Origin: Betaproteobacteria bacterium UBA2293
GTDB lineage: Bacteria; Pseudomonadota; Gammaproteobacteria; Burkholderiales; Rhodocyclaceae
Direction: 5' to 3'
DNA: 17,108 nucleotides
NCBI GenBank assembly: GCA_002345845.1
Contig: DDWF01000310.1
Span: forward strand, 1-17,108
Part shown: piece after piece, positions 1 through 6,191 of the stretch
How the letters are laid out: each line of letters opens with the position of its first letter
Position numbering within the stretch: position 1 is the first letter of the stretch
Program-made: the position numbers and the translations under genes
Notes under the pieces: generated by a model
Seen by the model: only the letters and a program-made list of their open reading frames with translations
Told to the model about the DNA's origin: nothing
Database searches by the model: none

Positions 1-16
1 TGCAGAAGAGGTGCGC

Positions 17-44
17 ATTATATAGAGACAAGACAAGGCGTCAA
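17..44 (-). promoter_or_regulatory. Strong leftward sigma-70 promoter with GC-rich discriminator
   Basis: Read on the minus strand there is TTGACG (39-44), a 16-bp spacer and a perfect TATAAT (17-22). It is followed by a GC-rich discriminator (GCGCACC). Transcription would start near position 10 and leave the window at once, so the gene it serves cannot be seen. A GC-rich discriminator after a perfect -10 is typical of stringently controlled stable-RNA and translation genes. An rRNA/tRNA operon or tyrS is a guess only. Confidence 0.65.
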
Positions 45-91
45 GGGGGTAACCAAAAATAGTATTCTCCCACCCACCCGTCGCTTTCTAT

Positions 92-1462
92 ATGCAGCAG
101 TTCGCCACGAGGCCGCAAAGTAATCTGCTAGACTTTTCCGCCGCCCCCTCTCTTGAGCAGACAAGAACCGCCCCAGTGACGACCCATACCAGCCCCCATC
201 AACGCGGACTCAAACGCGCCCTTTGGCTAATCCCCAGCCTCGCAGCACTGCTGATTGCCACCGCAATCGCGGTGACTCCCAACAGCAACAAGCCCAGCAG
301 CAAACTGATCATTGAGCAGCTGGATCTCGAAAGCGCCAAGGCTCTGAACAACAATGAGTCAACCTATGTGCTGGAAGAACGGATTCGCGCCGGCGAGACC
401 CTGGGCGAACTGGCAAACCGACTAGGCATCCGCGATCCGGCGGCTCTCACTTACCTGCACACGGCCCCGGAAGCACGCGCTATTGGTGAACAACTGGCAC
501 CGGGAAAAATAGTTTCAAGCGAGACGACAGCGAATGGCGAGTTGGTAAGTCTAAATTTCCCACTGAACGACCGCCAACAGGCTTTGATCATCGAGAAGCT
601 TGATGGCCAACTTCGGGGACGAACTTCCGTGGAAGCCTTCGAAAAAATCGTCATCACCAAGGCCGGAAGAATCAATTCGTCGCTATTTGCCGCCACCGAC
701 GCCATGGATATTCCGGACGCTATCACCATGCAGATGGTCGAAATTTTCAGTGGCGACATCGACTTTCACCGCGATCTACGCAAGGGCGATCGCTTCACGA
801 TCAGCTATGAGGTGGACTACAGCCGCGGCCGCCAGGCTCAACCAGGAAAAGTCCTCGGCGCCGAATTCGTTAATGGCGACAAGGTCTATCGAGCACTGTG
901 GTTTGCGCATGACGGCAGTAGCGGCTACTACACGGATGATGGAAATCCGCTGAAAAAACCCTTCCTGCGCTCGCCACTAGAGTTTTCTCGCGTCACATCG
1001 GGCTTCAGCCGTCGCTTCCACCCAATCCTGAAGGAATGGCGCGCCCACAACGGCGTCGATTATGGAGCCCCGAGCGGCACCAAGGTACGCGCCACAGCCG
1101 ATGCGACGGTCGAGTTTGCCGGCTCTCAAAGGGGTTATGGCAACATCGTCATTCTCAAGCATGCAAGTCAACACACTACGGCCTATGCTCATTTGCGCGG
1201 ATTTGCCAAGGGAATACGCAAAGGCATCCGCGTCGAACAGGGAGAAACGATTGGCTACGTCGGCAGCACCGGCTGGGCAACCGGACCGCATCTGCATTAC
1301 GAATTCCGCGTCAACGGCAAGCCGACCAATCCACTTAGCAGCAAGATGGCATCAGCCACACCGCTCAATACGCGGCAACTGCAATTGTTCAGAACGGCAA
1401 TTGCACCAACCAGTCAGCGGATTGATGCCTTTGCCCAGGTCGCCCCGGCTTTGGTTGACTGA
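92..1462 (+). CDS. M23-family peptidoglycan DD-endopeptidase, membrane-anchored (MepM-like)
   Basis: Probable zinc metallo-endopeptidase that cuts peptide cross-links in periplasmic peptidoglycan. The 456-residue protein has a short Pro/Thr-rich cytoplasmic N-terminus, one membrane segment (about 43-62), and a periplasmic region with an OapA/LysM-like stretch (about 92-160). The C-terminal M23 (lysostaphin-type) domain spans about 295-410. Expected zinc ligands are visible as H319-x3-D323 in HNGVDYGAPSGT and H400-x-H402 in GPHLHYE; the conserved HTTAYAHL motif (361-368) is also present, so the enzyme should be active. No Shine-Dalgarno-like purine tract precedes the ATG at 92, so the exact start is uncertain. 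It converges on erpA. An envelope and cell-shape role fits the nearby bactofilin gene. The family call is firm; the in vivo substrate is inferred. Confidence 0.92.
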   Translation: MQQFATRPQSNLLDFSAAPSLEQTRTAPVTTHTSPHQRGLKRALWLIPSLAALLIATAIAVTPNSNKPSSKLIIEQLDLESAKALNNNESTYVLEERIRAGETLGELANRLGIRDPAALTYLHTAPEARAIGEQLAPGKIVSSETTANGELVSLNFPLNDRQQALIIEKLDGQLRGRTSVEAFEKIVITKAGRINSSLFAATDAMDIPDAITMQMVEIFSGDIDFHRDLRKGDRFTISYEVDYSRGRQAQPGKVLGAEFVNGDKVYRALWFAHDGSSGYYTDDGNPLKKPFLRSPLEFSRVTSGFSRRFHPILKEWRAHNGVDYGAPSGTKVRATADATVEFAGSQRGYGNIVILKHASQHTTAYAHLRGFAKGIRKGIRVEQGETIGYVGSTGWATGPHLHYEFRVNGKPTNPLSSKMASATPLNTRQLQLFRTAIAPTSQRIDAFAQVAPALVD

Positions 1463-1480
1463 GCAGGGATGACTGGGCTA

Positions 1481-1512
1481 ACAGGGAGGCGGAGAAAAAC
1501 CCGCTTCCCTGT
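1481..1512. terminator. Hairpin between convergent M23 peptidase and erpA genes
   Basis: A 12-bp stem (1481-1492 with 1501-1512, one G-U type pair) encloses an 8-nt A-rich loop. It lies exactly between the two convergent stop codons. No U-run follows on either strand, so it is not a textbook intrinsic terminator. It may act bidirectionally or protect 3' ends. Confidence 0.45.
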
Positions 1513-1520
1513 GAGTAAAC

Positions 1521-1871
1521 TCAGGCGGAAAAAGAGGAGCCGCAACCGCAGGTTGAGGTCGCATTCGGATTACGAATGACGAACTGCGAGCCCTCCAGAC
1601 CTTCCGAATAGTCGATTTCCGCGCCCACAAGATACTGATAGCTCATCGGATCGATGAGCAGAGTCACACCAGCCTTTTCCAGGGTAGTGTCGTCATCATT
1701 GACCTCTTCATCAAAGGTGAACCCATACTGGAAGCCGGAACAACCGCCGCCGGTGACAAAAACGCGCAACTTGAGTCCCGGATTGCCCTCTTCCTCAATC
1801 AGTTCCTTCACTTTTGCCGCGGCACTATCGGTGAAGAGAAGTGGAGAAGCGAGTTCGGTTGCTGCATTCAT
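1521..1871 (-). CDS. erpA: Iron-sulfur cluster insertion protein ErpA
   Basis: A-type Fe-S carrier that hands [4Fe-4S] or [2Fe-2S] clusters to apo-enzymes in the cytoplasm. The 116-residue length is usual for ErpA/IscA proteins. The three invariant cluster cysteines are present: C44 in [11 protein letters not shown], and C108 and C110 in the C-terminal TCGCGSSF motif. The [10 protein letters not shown] and [10 protein letters not shown] segments favour ErpA over IscA or SufA. The start is supported by AGGAGC about 8 nt upstream of ATG 1871. It lies 63 bp downstream of the bactofilin gene on the same strand and could be the last gene of that transcript, but no isc or suf genes are nearby. Function is well supported by family conservation. 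Confidence 0.95.
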   Translation of the reverse strand: MNAATELASPLLFTDSAAAKVKELIEEEGNPGLKLRVFVTGGGCSGFQYGFTFDEEVNDDDTTLEKAGVTLLIDPMSYQYLVGAEIDYSEGLEGSQFVIRNPNATSTCGCGSSFSA

Positions 1872-1934
1872 TTGAAAGCTCCTGAAAAAAATCGTGTCGA
1901 ATTATGCGAGCCCGCAACTAGGCGGTCAATGAAC

Positions 1935-2336
1935 TTAGTTCGAGGCAGCCAGCTTTAGTTCCACCGAGCGACCATCCGCATGCAGCATTCGCCCTTCAAC
2001 AACCGCCCCCTGATGCATTTCGATCATCGTGTATTCGACGTCACCGATAATTCTCGCTTTGGACTGGATTTCCAGAGACTCAACAACGCTCACCGGCCCA
2101 ACCACAGTGCCATTGGTGACCAGATGCGCGACGCGAATAGCTCCTTCAACCCGAGAATGTTCGCTCAATACTAGAGTGGATGACGAAGCACCTTCTGCGG
2201 CTTCGACGCTACCCAGAACCTCGCCGTCGATCCGCAGACCACCGGAAAAGCGAATGCTGCCCTCAACCCGTGTCCCCGCACCTATCAGACTATCGATCCG
2301 CCCCTGGGGCACGCCTCCGGTCTTCTTTCCGAACAT
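1935..2336 (-). CDS. Bactofilin (polymer-forming cytoskeletal protein)
   Basis: A 133-residue protein whose core (about 15-118) is a run of short beta strands with repeating GxVxG-type turns: IGAGTRVEGSIRF, LRIDGEVLGSV, SRVEGAIRV, ARIIGDV, AVVEGRML. This is the right-handed beta-helix of the bactofilin (DUF583) family. Such proteins polymerise without nucleotide into filaments at the inner face of the membrane and often position cell-wall enzymes. The start is clear: AGGAGGA sits just before ATG 2336 and overlaps the stop codon of the upstream DUF6776-type gene, indicating translational coupling. The M23 peptidase at 92-1462 is a plausible partner, because bactofilins act with M23 enzymes elsewhere (for example CcmA in Helicobacter). 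That partnership is inferred here. Confidence 0.92.
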   Translation of the reverse strand: MFGKKTGGVPQGRIDSLIGAGTRVEGSIRFSGGLRIDGEVLGSVEAAEGASSSTLVLSEHSRVEGAIRVAHLVTNGTVVGPVSVVESLEIQSKARIIGDVEYTMIEMHQGAVVEGRMLHADGRSVELKLAASN

Positions 2337-2345
2337 CGGTTCCTC

Positions 2346-3080
2346 CTAAAGTTGAGCTGATTGCCGGCCTAGCAGTGTAGCACCCTGAAATATCCGCGCC
2401 TCAACCGACTTCAACTGCGCCCCTTCCGGCAACTGAAAGCCACCTTCCCGACGCAGGAAATGCTTCAGGCTAACCTGGTAATCGGAGGCGGCCTCGGCCT
2501 TGCCCGGCAACAGCAATTGCTCAACTCGCCCGGCAAGGAGATAGTCGACAACCAACTGGAGACGTCCGGAGAATTCGGGCTTATTACGACTGGGCTGATA
2601 GGCGACCAGCAATCGATAGCGGTAACGCCCACTATCATCCTTGACCACCCTCAGCCCCTCCAGTCGTAAGACATCTTCGTCACCAACAACAGGAATCAGA
2701 CGCTCGAAGAGCAGCATATCCTCCTTAAGGGCGGCGTTTTCCTGCTCAAGATCCTTGATCCGAGAAAGCAGATTGCGTTGCGCCGCCCGCTCGATACTCA
2801 TCGCATTCTGACCGGTACCGGCAGTCGATCGGAGCAGACTGAGCTCCTCCTGCTGCTGCAGAAAACGAGCCCGAATCTCCTGCAATTCGCGCCCCACTTC
2901 GCCCACTTGATTTCGCTGCAAAAACATCCAGCCCAGCAGCGCGATGAGCAATACCAGCAACAGAATCGGTAAAGCAAGCCAGCGCCAGGGCAACTGGCTA
3001 CGCACGACGACCTTGGGGGCCGCAATACCGAAACGATTCCGGAACCTGCGAAGCCGCAAACTAACAGCAGGCGTGGGCAT
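2346..3080 (-). CDS. DUF6776-type membrane protein with coiled coil
   Basis: A 244-residue protein of unknown function, common upstream of bactofilin genes in beta- and gammaproteobacteria. It has a basic N-terminus (R-rich, 1-30), one membrane helix (about 32-54), then a Gln/Glu/Leu-rich coiled coil (about 58-128). The C-terminus (about 130-244) is likely beta-rich and periplasmic and includes YRYRLLVAYQP and RLQLVVDYLLAG. An in-frame TGA lies just upstream of ATG 3080, which fixes the start within a few codons; no strong ribosome binding site is adjacent. The stop codon overlaps the bactofilin Shine-Dalgarno, so the pair is probably made in step. I infer a membrane partner of the bactofilin filament. 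No enzymatic motif is visible. Confidence 0.8.
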   Translation of the reverse strand: MPTPAVSLRLRRFRNRFGIAAPKVVVRSQLPWRWLALPILLLVLLIALLGWMFLQRNQVGEVGRELQEIRARFLQQQEELSLLRSTAGTGQNAMSIERAAQRNLLSRIKDLEQENAALKEDMLLFERLIPVVGDEDVLRLEGLRVVKDDSGRYRYRLLVAYQPSRNKPEFSGRLQLVVDYLLAGRVEQLLLPGKAEAASDYQVSLKHFLRREGGFQLPEGAQLKSVEARIFQGATLLGRQSAQL

Positions 3081-3215
3081 ATTGACTAGACCATGCGGTC
3101 ATCTCTTCTTCCTTTCGCCAAACGAAAATGCGTTTCTGGCGCCGAGAAAAGTGCCACATCGACAGATTGCGTACCACCCAGCACCGACAAGGTAGGGCAT
3201 GATAGCTGAAAAAAC

Positions 3216-3244
3216 AAAAAGGTCGCCTTTGGGCGACCTTTTTT
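3216..3244 (-). terminator. Intrinsic terminator after rpsI
   Basis: On the minus strand, starting 16 bp past the rpsI stop, GGTCGCC pairs with GGCGACC (3232-3238 with 3221-3227) around a 4-nt loop. The stem extends through A-U pairs and is followed by a T-run. Because A and T tracts flank both sides it could also stop rightward transcripts. It separates rplM-rpsI from the DUF6776-bactofilin unit. Confidence 0.9.
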
Positions 3245-3259
3245 GCGAAGCGCGAAAAA

Positions 3260-3652
3260 TCAACGCTTGGAGAACTGCTTGCGGCGACGCGCCTTGTGGA
3301 AACCAACCTTCTTGCGCTCAACCTCGCGGGCATCACGCGTCACGAAGCCTGCCTTGGACAGAGCGGGCTTGAGCGCTGCATCGTACTCAATCAGGGCGCG
3401 GGTGATGCCATGGCGAACTGCACCTGCCTGACCCGACTCACCACCGCCGGTGACGTTAACCTTGATATCGAAGCCGGACAACTGGGAAACCAACTCCAGC
3501 GGCTGGCGCACGATCATGCGACCCGTTTCACGGGAGAAGAACTGATCAATCGGCTTGCCGTTGACAACGATGGCACCCGAACCGCGCTTCATGAAAACTC
3601 GGGCAACAGCGCTCTTGCGACGACCGGTACCGTAGAAATAACTTTCAGCCAT
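3260..3652 (-). CDS. rpsI: 30S ribosomal protein S9
   Basis: Small-subunit ribosomal protein that contacts P-site tRNA in the 30S head. The 130-residue length is standard. Signature segments are visible: an N-terminal [15 protein letters not shown], the central [19 protein letters not shown], and the basic C-terminal tail ending KQFSKR whose last residues reach the P site. The start codon at 3652 is preceded by AAGGGG overlapping the rplM stop codon, so the two cistrons are coupled with a 9-nt gap. The order rplM-rpsI is nearly universal in bacteria. It ends in the intrinsic terminator at 3216-3244. Confidence 0.98.
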   Translation of the reverse strand: MAESYFYGTGRRKSAVARVFMKRGSGAIVVNGKPIDQFFSRETGRMIVRQPLELVSQLSGFDIKVNVTGGGESGQAGAVRHGITRALIEYDAALKPALSKAGFVTRDAREVERKKVGFHKARRRKQFSKR

Positions 3653-3661
3653 GATGACCCC

Positions 3662-4090
3662 TTAGATTTCCAGAGCCTTCGGCTGCTGGGCAGTGTGAGG
3701 ATGCTGGTCGCCAGCGTAGCATTTCAGCTTCTTGAGCATGGCGTAGCCCAGCGGACCCTTCGGCAGCATGCCCTTGACGGCGGTTTCCAAAGCACGACCC
3801 GGGAAACGTTGCTGCATCTTCTTGAAGTTGGTTTCTTTGATACCACCTGGGTAACCAGTGTGACGATAGTACTTCTTGTCGTCAGCCTTGTTACCGGTAA
3901 CAGTGACCTTATCGACGTTGGTGACGACAATGAAATCGCCGGTATCAACGTGCGGGGTGTAGATGGCCTTGTGCTTGCCACGCAGGCGGCGGGCAATTTC
4001 GGTGGCGAGGCGGCCGAGCACCTTGTCTGTGGCGTCTACCACAAACCACTCGCGCTTCACCTCATGTGGCTTGGCGGAAAACGTTTTCAT
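3662..4090 (-). CDS. rplM: 50S ribosomal protein L13
   Basis: Large-subunit ribosomal protein that binds 23S rRNA early in assembly. The 142-residue length is exactly the usual bacterial size. Diagnostic segments include [43 protein letters not shown] and the [12 protein letters not shown] to [10 protein letters not shown] region. A Shine-Dalgarno-like CAGGACGG lies about 9 nt before ATG 4090. It is the first gene of the rplM-rpsI operon, transcribed from the strong promoter at 4139-4168 with a leader of about 40 nt. Confidence 0.98.
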   Translation of the reverse strand: MKTFSAKPHEVKREWFVVDATDKVLGRLATEIARRLRGKHKAIYTPHVDTGDFIVVTNVDKVTVTGNKADDKKYYRHTGYPGGIKETNFKKMQQRFPGRALETAVKGMLPKGPLGYAMLKKLKCYAGDQHPHTAQQPKALEI

Positions 4091-4138
4091 GTGTGTGCCG
4101 TCCTGAAAAATATGGGCGCGGATTGGAGAAAGGCGCGG

Positions 4139-4168
4139 ATTCTAGATGAACCACCAGCGCACTGTCAA
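4139..4168 (-). promoter_or_regulatory. Promoter of rplM-rpsI
   Basis: On the minus strand there is a perfect TTGACA (4163-4168), an 18-bp spacer and TAGAAT (4139-4144), with predicted start near 4132. The strength and position suit a ribosomal-protein operon. The small-RNA terminator at 4201-4229 lies just upstream and would insulate this promoter. Confidence 0.8.
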
Positions 4169-4200
4169 TGACTTTCTCCGCTCCCAACCCTTAGGTGGAC

Positions 4201-4229
4201 AAAAAAAACGCGGCTCGCTGAGCCGCGTT
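4201..4229 (-). terminator. Intrinsic terminator of a leftward transcript in the rplM upstream gap
   Basis: A perfect 10-bp stem AACGCGGCTC/GAGCCGCGTT (4207-4216 with 4220-4229) has a 3-nt loop. On the minus strand it runs directly into eight T residues (4208-4201). It is oriented for leftward transcription, although no protein gene lies upstream of it for about 370 bp. It therefore needs a non-coding transcript, and the promoter at 4317-4345 supplies one. Confidence 0.88.
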
Positions 4230-4310
4230 AAATCCACACCAAAGGAGGAGGGTGGAGGAGACAAATCTGAACCGGAAACTTATCGCTATTAAGTCACCGC
4301 GGTTCGTACG
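4201..4310 (-). ncRNA. Predicted small RNA with two CUCCUCC anti-Shine-Dalgarno motifs
   Basis: Unannotated small RNA predicted from sequence alone, about 110 nt, running from a start near 4310 to the U-run at 4201. Parts in order: (1) a 5' hairpin with stem GAACCG (4305-4300) to CGGUUC (4274-4269) and an inner stem GACUUA (4295-4290) to UAAGUU (4282-4277) around a 7-nt loop; (2) CUCCUCC at 4260-4254; (3) a small hairpin CACC (4254-4251) to GGUG (4240-4237) whose 10-nt loop (4250-4241) presents a second CUCCUCC; (4) the terminator hairpin. The C-rich motifs are complementary to Shine-Dalgarno sequences. Anti-SD loops of this kind are known in cuckoo RNAs of Rhodobacter and sibling sRNAs of Neisseria. 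Homology to either is not shown. Likely role, by inference: repression of several mRNAs at the ribosome binding site. Confidence 0.65.
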
Positions 4311-4316
4311 CTTCAC

Positions 4317-4345
4317 ATTATGCCGAAAGACGCCCCCCTTCGCAA
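4317..4345 (-). promoter_or_regulatory. Promoter of the predicted small RNA
   Basis: On the minus strand TTGCGA (4340-4345), an optimal 17-bp spacer and CATAAT (4317-4322, five of six consensus bases) predict a start near 4309-4311. The -35 is imperfect, which fits the presence of an upstream operator-like palindrome (4353-4367) where an activator could sit. Confidence 0.65.
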
Positions 4346-4352
4346 GAAATAT

Positions 4353-4367
4353 TTGTGCGCCGCACAA
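4353..4367. promoter_or_regulatory. Operator-like palindrome TTGTGC-N3-GCACAA upstream of the sRNA promoter
   Basis: Perfect 6-bp arms TTGTGC and GCACAA flank GCC. The centre is about 50 bp upstream of the predicted sRNA start and 8 bp beyond the -35. The core TGC-N3-GCA resembles sites described for the polyhydroxybutyrate regulator PhaR; that identity is a guess. A near-copy is at 4511-4525. Confidence 0.5.
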
Positions 4368-4377
4368 TAGTTCACAA

Positions 4378-4406
4378 TATCGATAAATACATTTAATCTA
4401 TCGATA
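4378..4406. repeat. Twin 8-bp palindromes TATCGATA, 21 bp apart
   Basis: TATCGATA occurs at 4378-4385 and 4399-4406. The start-to-start spacing of 21 bp is two helical turns, so both would face the same side of the DNA. They sit about 70-90 bp upstream of the predicted sRNA start in AT-rich DNA. This is the geometry of a pair of dimer sites for a regulator I cannot name. Confidence 0.4.
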
Positions 4407-4601
4407 CTAACCATATGATATTGATGTTGTTTAAGTTAAGTTATTTAACACATTTTGCAATGATCAACACGAGGAATCTACAACCGAAACGCCTCGCCAC
4501 CGAACGCTAATAGTGCACTGCACAAACTTGCAAGAACCAGCCCAACAACATCCTTTCCGCCGGCAATCCGCTAGAATCTGGCAACAATTAAGGAGTTGGC
4601 A
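4407..4601. other. Rest of the AT-rich intergenic region upstream of the osmC-family gene
   Basis: Nothing here looks like a gene. The left part (about 4407-4465) is markedly AT-rich compared with the rest of the window. The only short open frame (4460-4510, 16 codons) lacks a ribosome binding site. The right part holds an operator-like site (4511-4525) and a lone -10-like TAGAAT at 4572-4577, about 25 bp before the osmC-family start, without a convincing -35. Confidence 0.5.
4511..4525. promoter_or_regulatory. Second operator-like site of TTGTGC-N3-GCACAA type
   Basis: TAGTGC-ACT-GCACAA has one mismatch from the symmetric form of the site at 4353-4367. The inner TGCACTGCA matches my recollection of the core of PhaR sites in Ralstonia. 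It lies about 50 bp upstream of the -10-like TAGAAT of the osmC-family gene. Two related sites bracketing a divergent region suggest shared control. The regulator is inferred. Confidence 0.4.
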
Positions 4602-5030
4602 ATGGAATGTATCGTCAGATGGACCGGCAACGACTCAGGGATGAGCTTTATTGCCGAAACCGGCAGTGGCCACGCCGTGGTCATGGATGGAGCCCCAGAA
4701 GCAGGCGGACGCAATCTGGGTCCGCGCCCGATGGAAATGGTCCTCGCCGGGACGGGCGGATGCAGCGCTTTTGACGTGGTGATGATCCTGAAAAAGGGAC
4801 GCCAGGCAGTCACCGCATGCGACGTTTCCCTGCAGGCCGAGCGCGCCGATAGCGACCCCAAGGTATTCACCAAGATTCACCTGCACTATCGTGTCAAAGG
4901 CAAGAGCCTCAAGTCAGAGGCGGTTGCCCGCGCCATCGAGCTGTCGAAGGAAAAATACTGCTCAGCTTCGATAATGATCGGCAAGACCGCCGAGATCACC
5001 TACGACTTCGAAATTGTGGAAGAAACCTGA
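4602..5030 (+). CDS. OsmC/Ohr-family protein (YhfA-like)
   Basis: OsmC-fold protein, a family that includes thiol-dependent peroxidases for organic hydroperoxides. I place the start at ATG 4602 (142 aa) because AAGGAG at 4590-4595 sits 6 nt upstream; a TTG two codons earlier has no ribosome binding site. The two conserved cysteines are present: C54 in LAGTGGCSAFDV and C120 in EKYCSASIM. Peroxidase activity is therefore possible, though the YhfA branch is poorly characterised. Residues 1-60 (WTGNDSGMSFIAET to MEMVLAG) match the N-terminal strands and long helix of the fold. It converges on coq7 with 6 bp between stop codons. The large regulatory region upstream suggests controlled expression. 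Confidence 0.88.
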   Translation: MECIVRWTGNDSGMSFIAETGSGHAVVMDGAPEAGGRNLGPRPMEMVLAGTGGCSAFDVVMILKKGRQAVTACDVSLQAERADSDPKVFTKIHLHYRVKGKSLKSEAVARAIELSKEKYCSASIMIGKTAEITYDFEIVEET

Positions 5031-5036
5031 TCGCCG

Positions 5037-5660
5037 TTAGATACGTGAGGCAAGGCCTGTCATCAGCCTAGCCGAGGCTTTCATGGCCAGCCTCACAATT
5101 GCCGGCAACTCGGCCGCACCATGCGCCAACGCCATTTCGGCATGGCGCATTTCATCAACGCGCATTTGGTCGACGATAGCTCTGGAGCGAGCATCTTCGG
5201 CCGGTAAGGCATCCAGATGACCATCCAGATGTGCCTCCACCTGGCGTTCAGTTTCAGCGAGAAACCCCAGGTTCCACTTGTCACCGCAGGCGCCGGCCAA
5301 TAGCCCGAGAGCCAACGCTCCCGAATACCACAAGGGATTGAGCAGGCTCTTCCGCCCGCCCAACTCGGCAATTCTTTGCTCCGTCCACGCCAGATGCTCG
5401 GTTTCCTCTTCGGCTGCGACACGCAACGCACGCCGGACGGTGTCATCGCGGGAAGTTAGTGCCTGTCCCTGATAAAGGGCCTGGGCACAGATCTCACCGC
5501 AGTGATTGACACGCATTAGGCCGATCACCAGGCGCCGTTGCTCGACATCCAGGTTCGTATCCGGCAGGTCCGCCCCTGGCACCGGCCGCACGCTGCGCGC
5601 TGGCGCGCAAATGGCACGTAATGCACGATCCAGTTCGACAATAGCCTGATCCATCGACAT
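5037..5660 (-). CDS. coq7: Demethoxyubiquinone hydroxylase (2-polyprenyl-3-methyl-6-methoxy-1,4-benzoquinone monooxygenase)
   Basis: Membrane-associated di-iron enzyme that adds the penultimate ring hydroxyl in ubiquinone synthesis. The ferritin-like ligand motifs are all visible (numbering from ATG 5660, 207 aa): NHCGE ending near 56, EEETEHL near 84-90, [12 protein letters not shown] near 138-149, and DEMRHAEMA near 169-177. A hydrophobic segment (about 114-124) fits monotopic membrane binding. I prefer ATG 5660 because GAGG lies about 9 nt before it. An upstream GTG at 5675 would overlap the CNP1-like stop by four bases and add five residues, and ATG 5654 is also possible. It is the last gene of the rppH - CNP1-like - coq7 unit. 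This is the Coq7-type hydroxylase rather than the flavin-dependent UbiF. Confidence 0.93.
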   Translation of the reverse strand: MSMDQAIVELDRALRAICAPARSVRPVPGADLPDTNLDVEQRRLVIGLMRVNHCGEICAQALYQGQALTSRDDTVRRALRVAAEEETEHLAWTEQRIAELGGRKSLLNPLWYSGALALGLLAGACGDKWNLGFLAETERQVEAHLDGHLDALPAEDARSRAIVDQMRVDEMRHAEMALAHGAAELPAIVRLAMKASARLMTGLASRI

Positions 5661-5671
5661 GCCAACCGACC

Positions 5672-6187
5672 TCACGGATTTGCCTGCAGGGTGGCGGGCC
5701 TTTTGAAGGCATTTTGCAACTGACCAACATTGCCGACAATGACGCCGCCCGGGCAGAAATAATCGAGAAACAGCACCGCACGATGGCGATTGACCGCTGC
5801 TTCGCGCACTGCTGACCAGCTATCGCTGCGCGCCTTGGACCAGCTTCCGTCGGCGCGCCCGGATGCGTAAATGCGCCATTCCCGGGTTTCGCAGCGCATG
5901 CCTTCAAAACTGACATTGCGCGCCCCACCGTGCGTCAGCACGACGAGAACATAGCGCACGACCCCATCAGCACCGATGCTCAGCGTCGACGTATCGACAA
6001 AGAAGCGGTTTTCCGCAACCGCGCTGACATAAAACTCGCGCAATGCGCCTTCCACCGGCGCTGCCGGGAATGCCACTTCAGCCTCGCGCCACGCCTGACG
6101 GGTGTAGTCCTCCTCGACATCGGCAATAACTCCGTTACTCAAGAGGAGCGCCAAGGCCACCACCAGACTTCGCCGAAAATCGAACAC
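5672..6187 (-). CDS. CNP1-like family exported protein
   Basis: A 171-residue protein of the CNP1-like family (named after a cryptic neisserial protein), of unknown function. The N-terminus has a basic start and hydrophobic core (residues 1-22, likely cleaved after VIA), so it should be exported to the periplasm. The mature part has the family's conserved blocks: [49 protein letters not shown] and the C-terminal [10 protein letters not shown]. Two cysteines, in MRCETRE and DYFCPGG, could form a disulfide. The start is GTG at 6187: its GAGGGAGA Shine-Dalgarno runs into the rppH stop codon 4 bp upstream, so translation is coupled. Position between rppH and coq7 gives no clear clue to function. 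Confidence 0.85.
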   Translation of the reverse strand: MFDFRRSLVVALALLLSNGVIADVEEDYTRQAWREAEVAFPAAPVEGALREFYVSAVAENRFFVDTSTLSIGADGVVRYVLVVLTHGGARNVSFEGMRCETREWRIYASGRADGSWSKARSDSWSAVREAAVNRHRAVLFLDYFCPGGVIVGNVGQLQNAFKRPATLQANP

Positions 6188-6191
6188 GAAT

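Noticed and set aside
3140..3165. TGGCAC-like sigma-54 promoter on the minus strand before the DUF6776-type gene
   Set aside because: The GG-N10-GC core is not met; the downstream GC is replaced by GG.
3296..4171. Long plus-strand open frame opposite rpsI and rplM
   Set aside because: It lies antisense to two certain ribosomal protein genes, has no family-like composition and no ribosome binding site; it is a by-product of GC-rich coding bias.
4460..4510. 16-codon open frame in the gap upstream of the osmC-family gene
   Set aside because: No Shine-Dalgarno, no recognisable peptide and AT-rich non-coding context.
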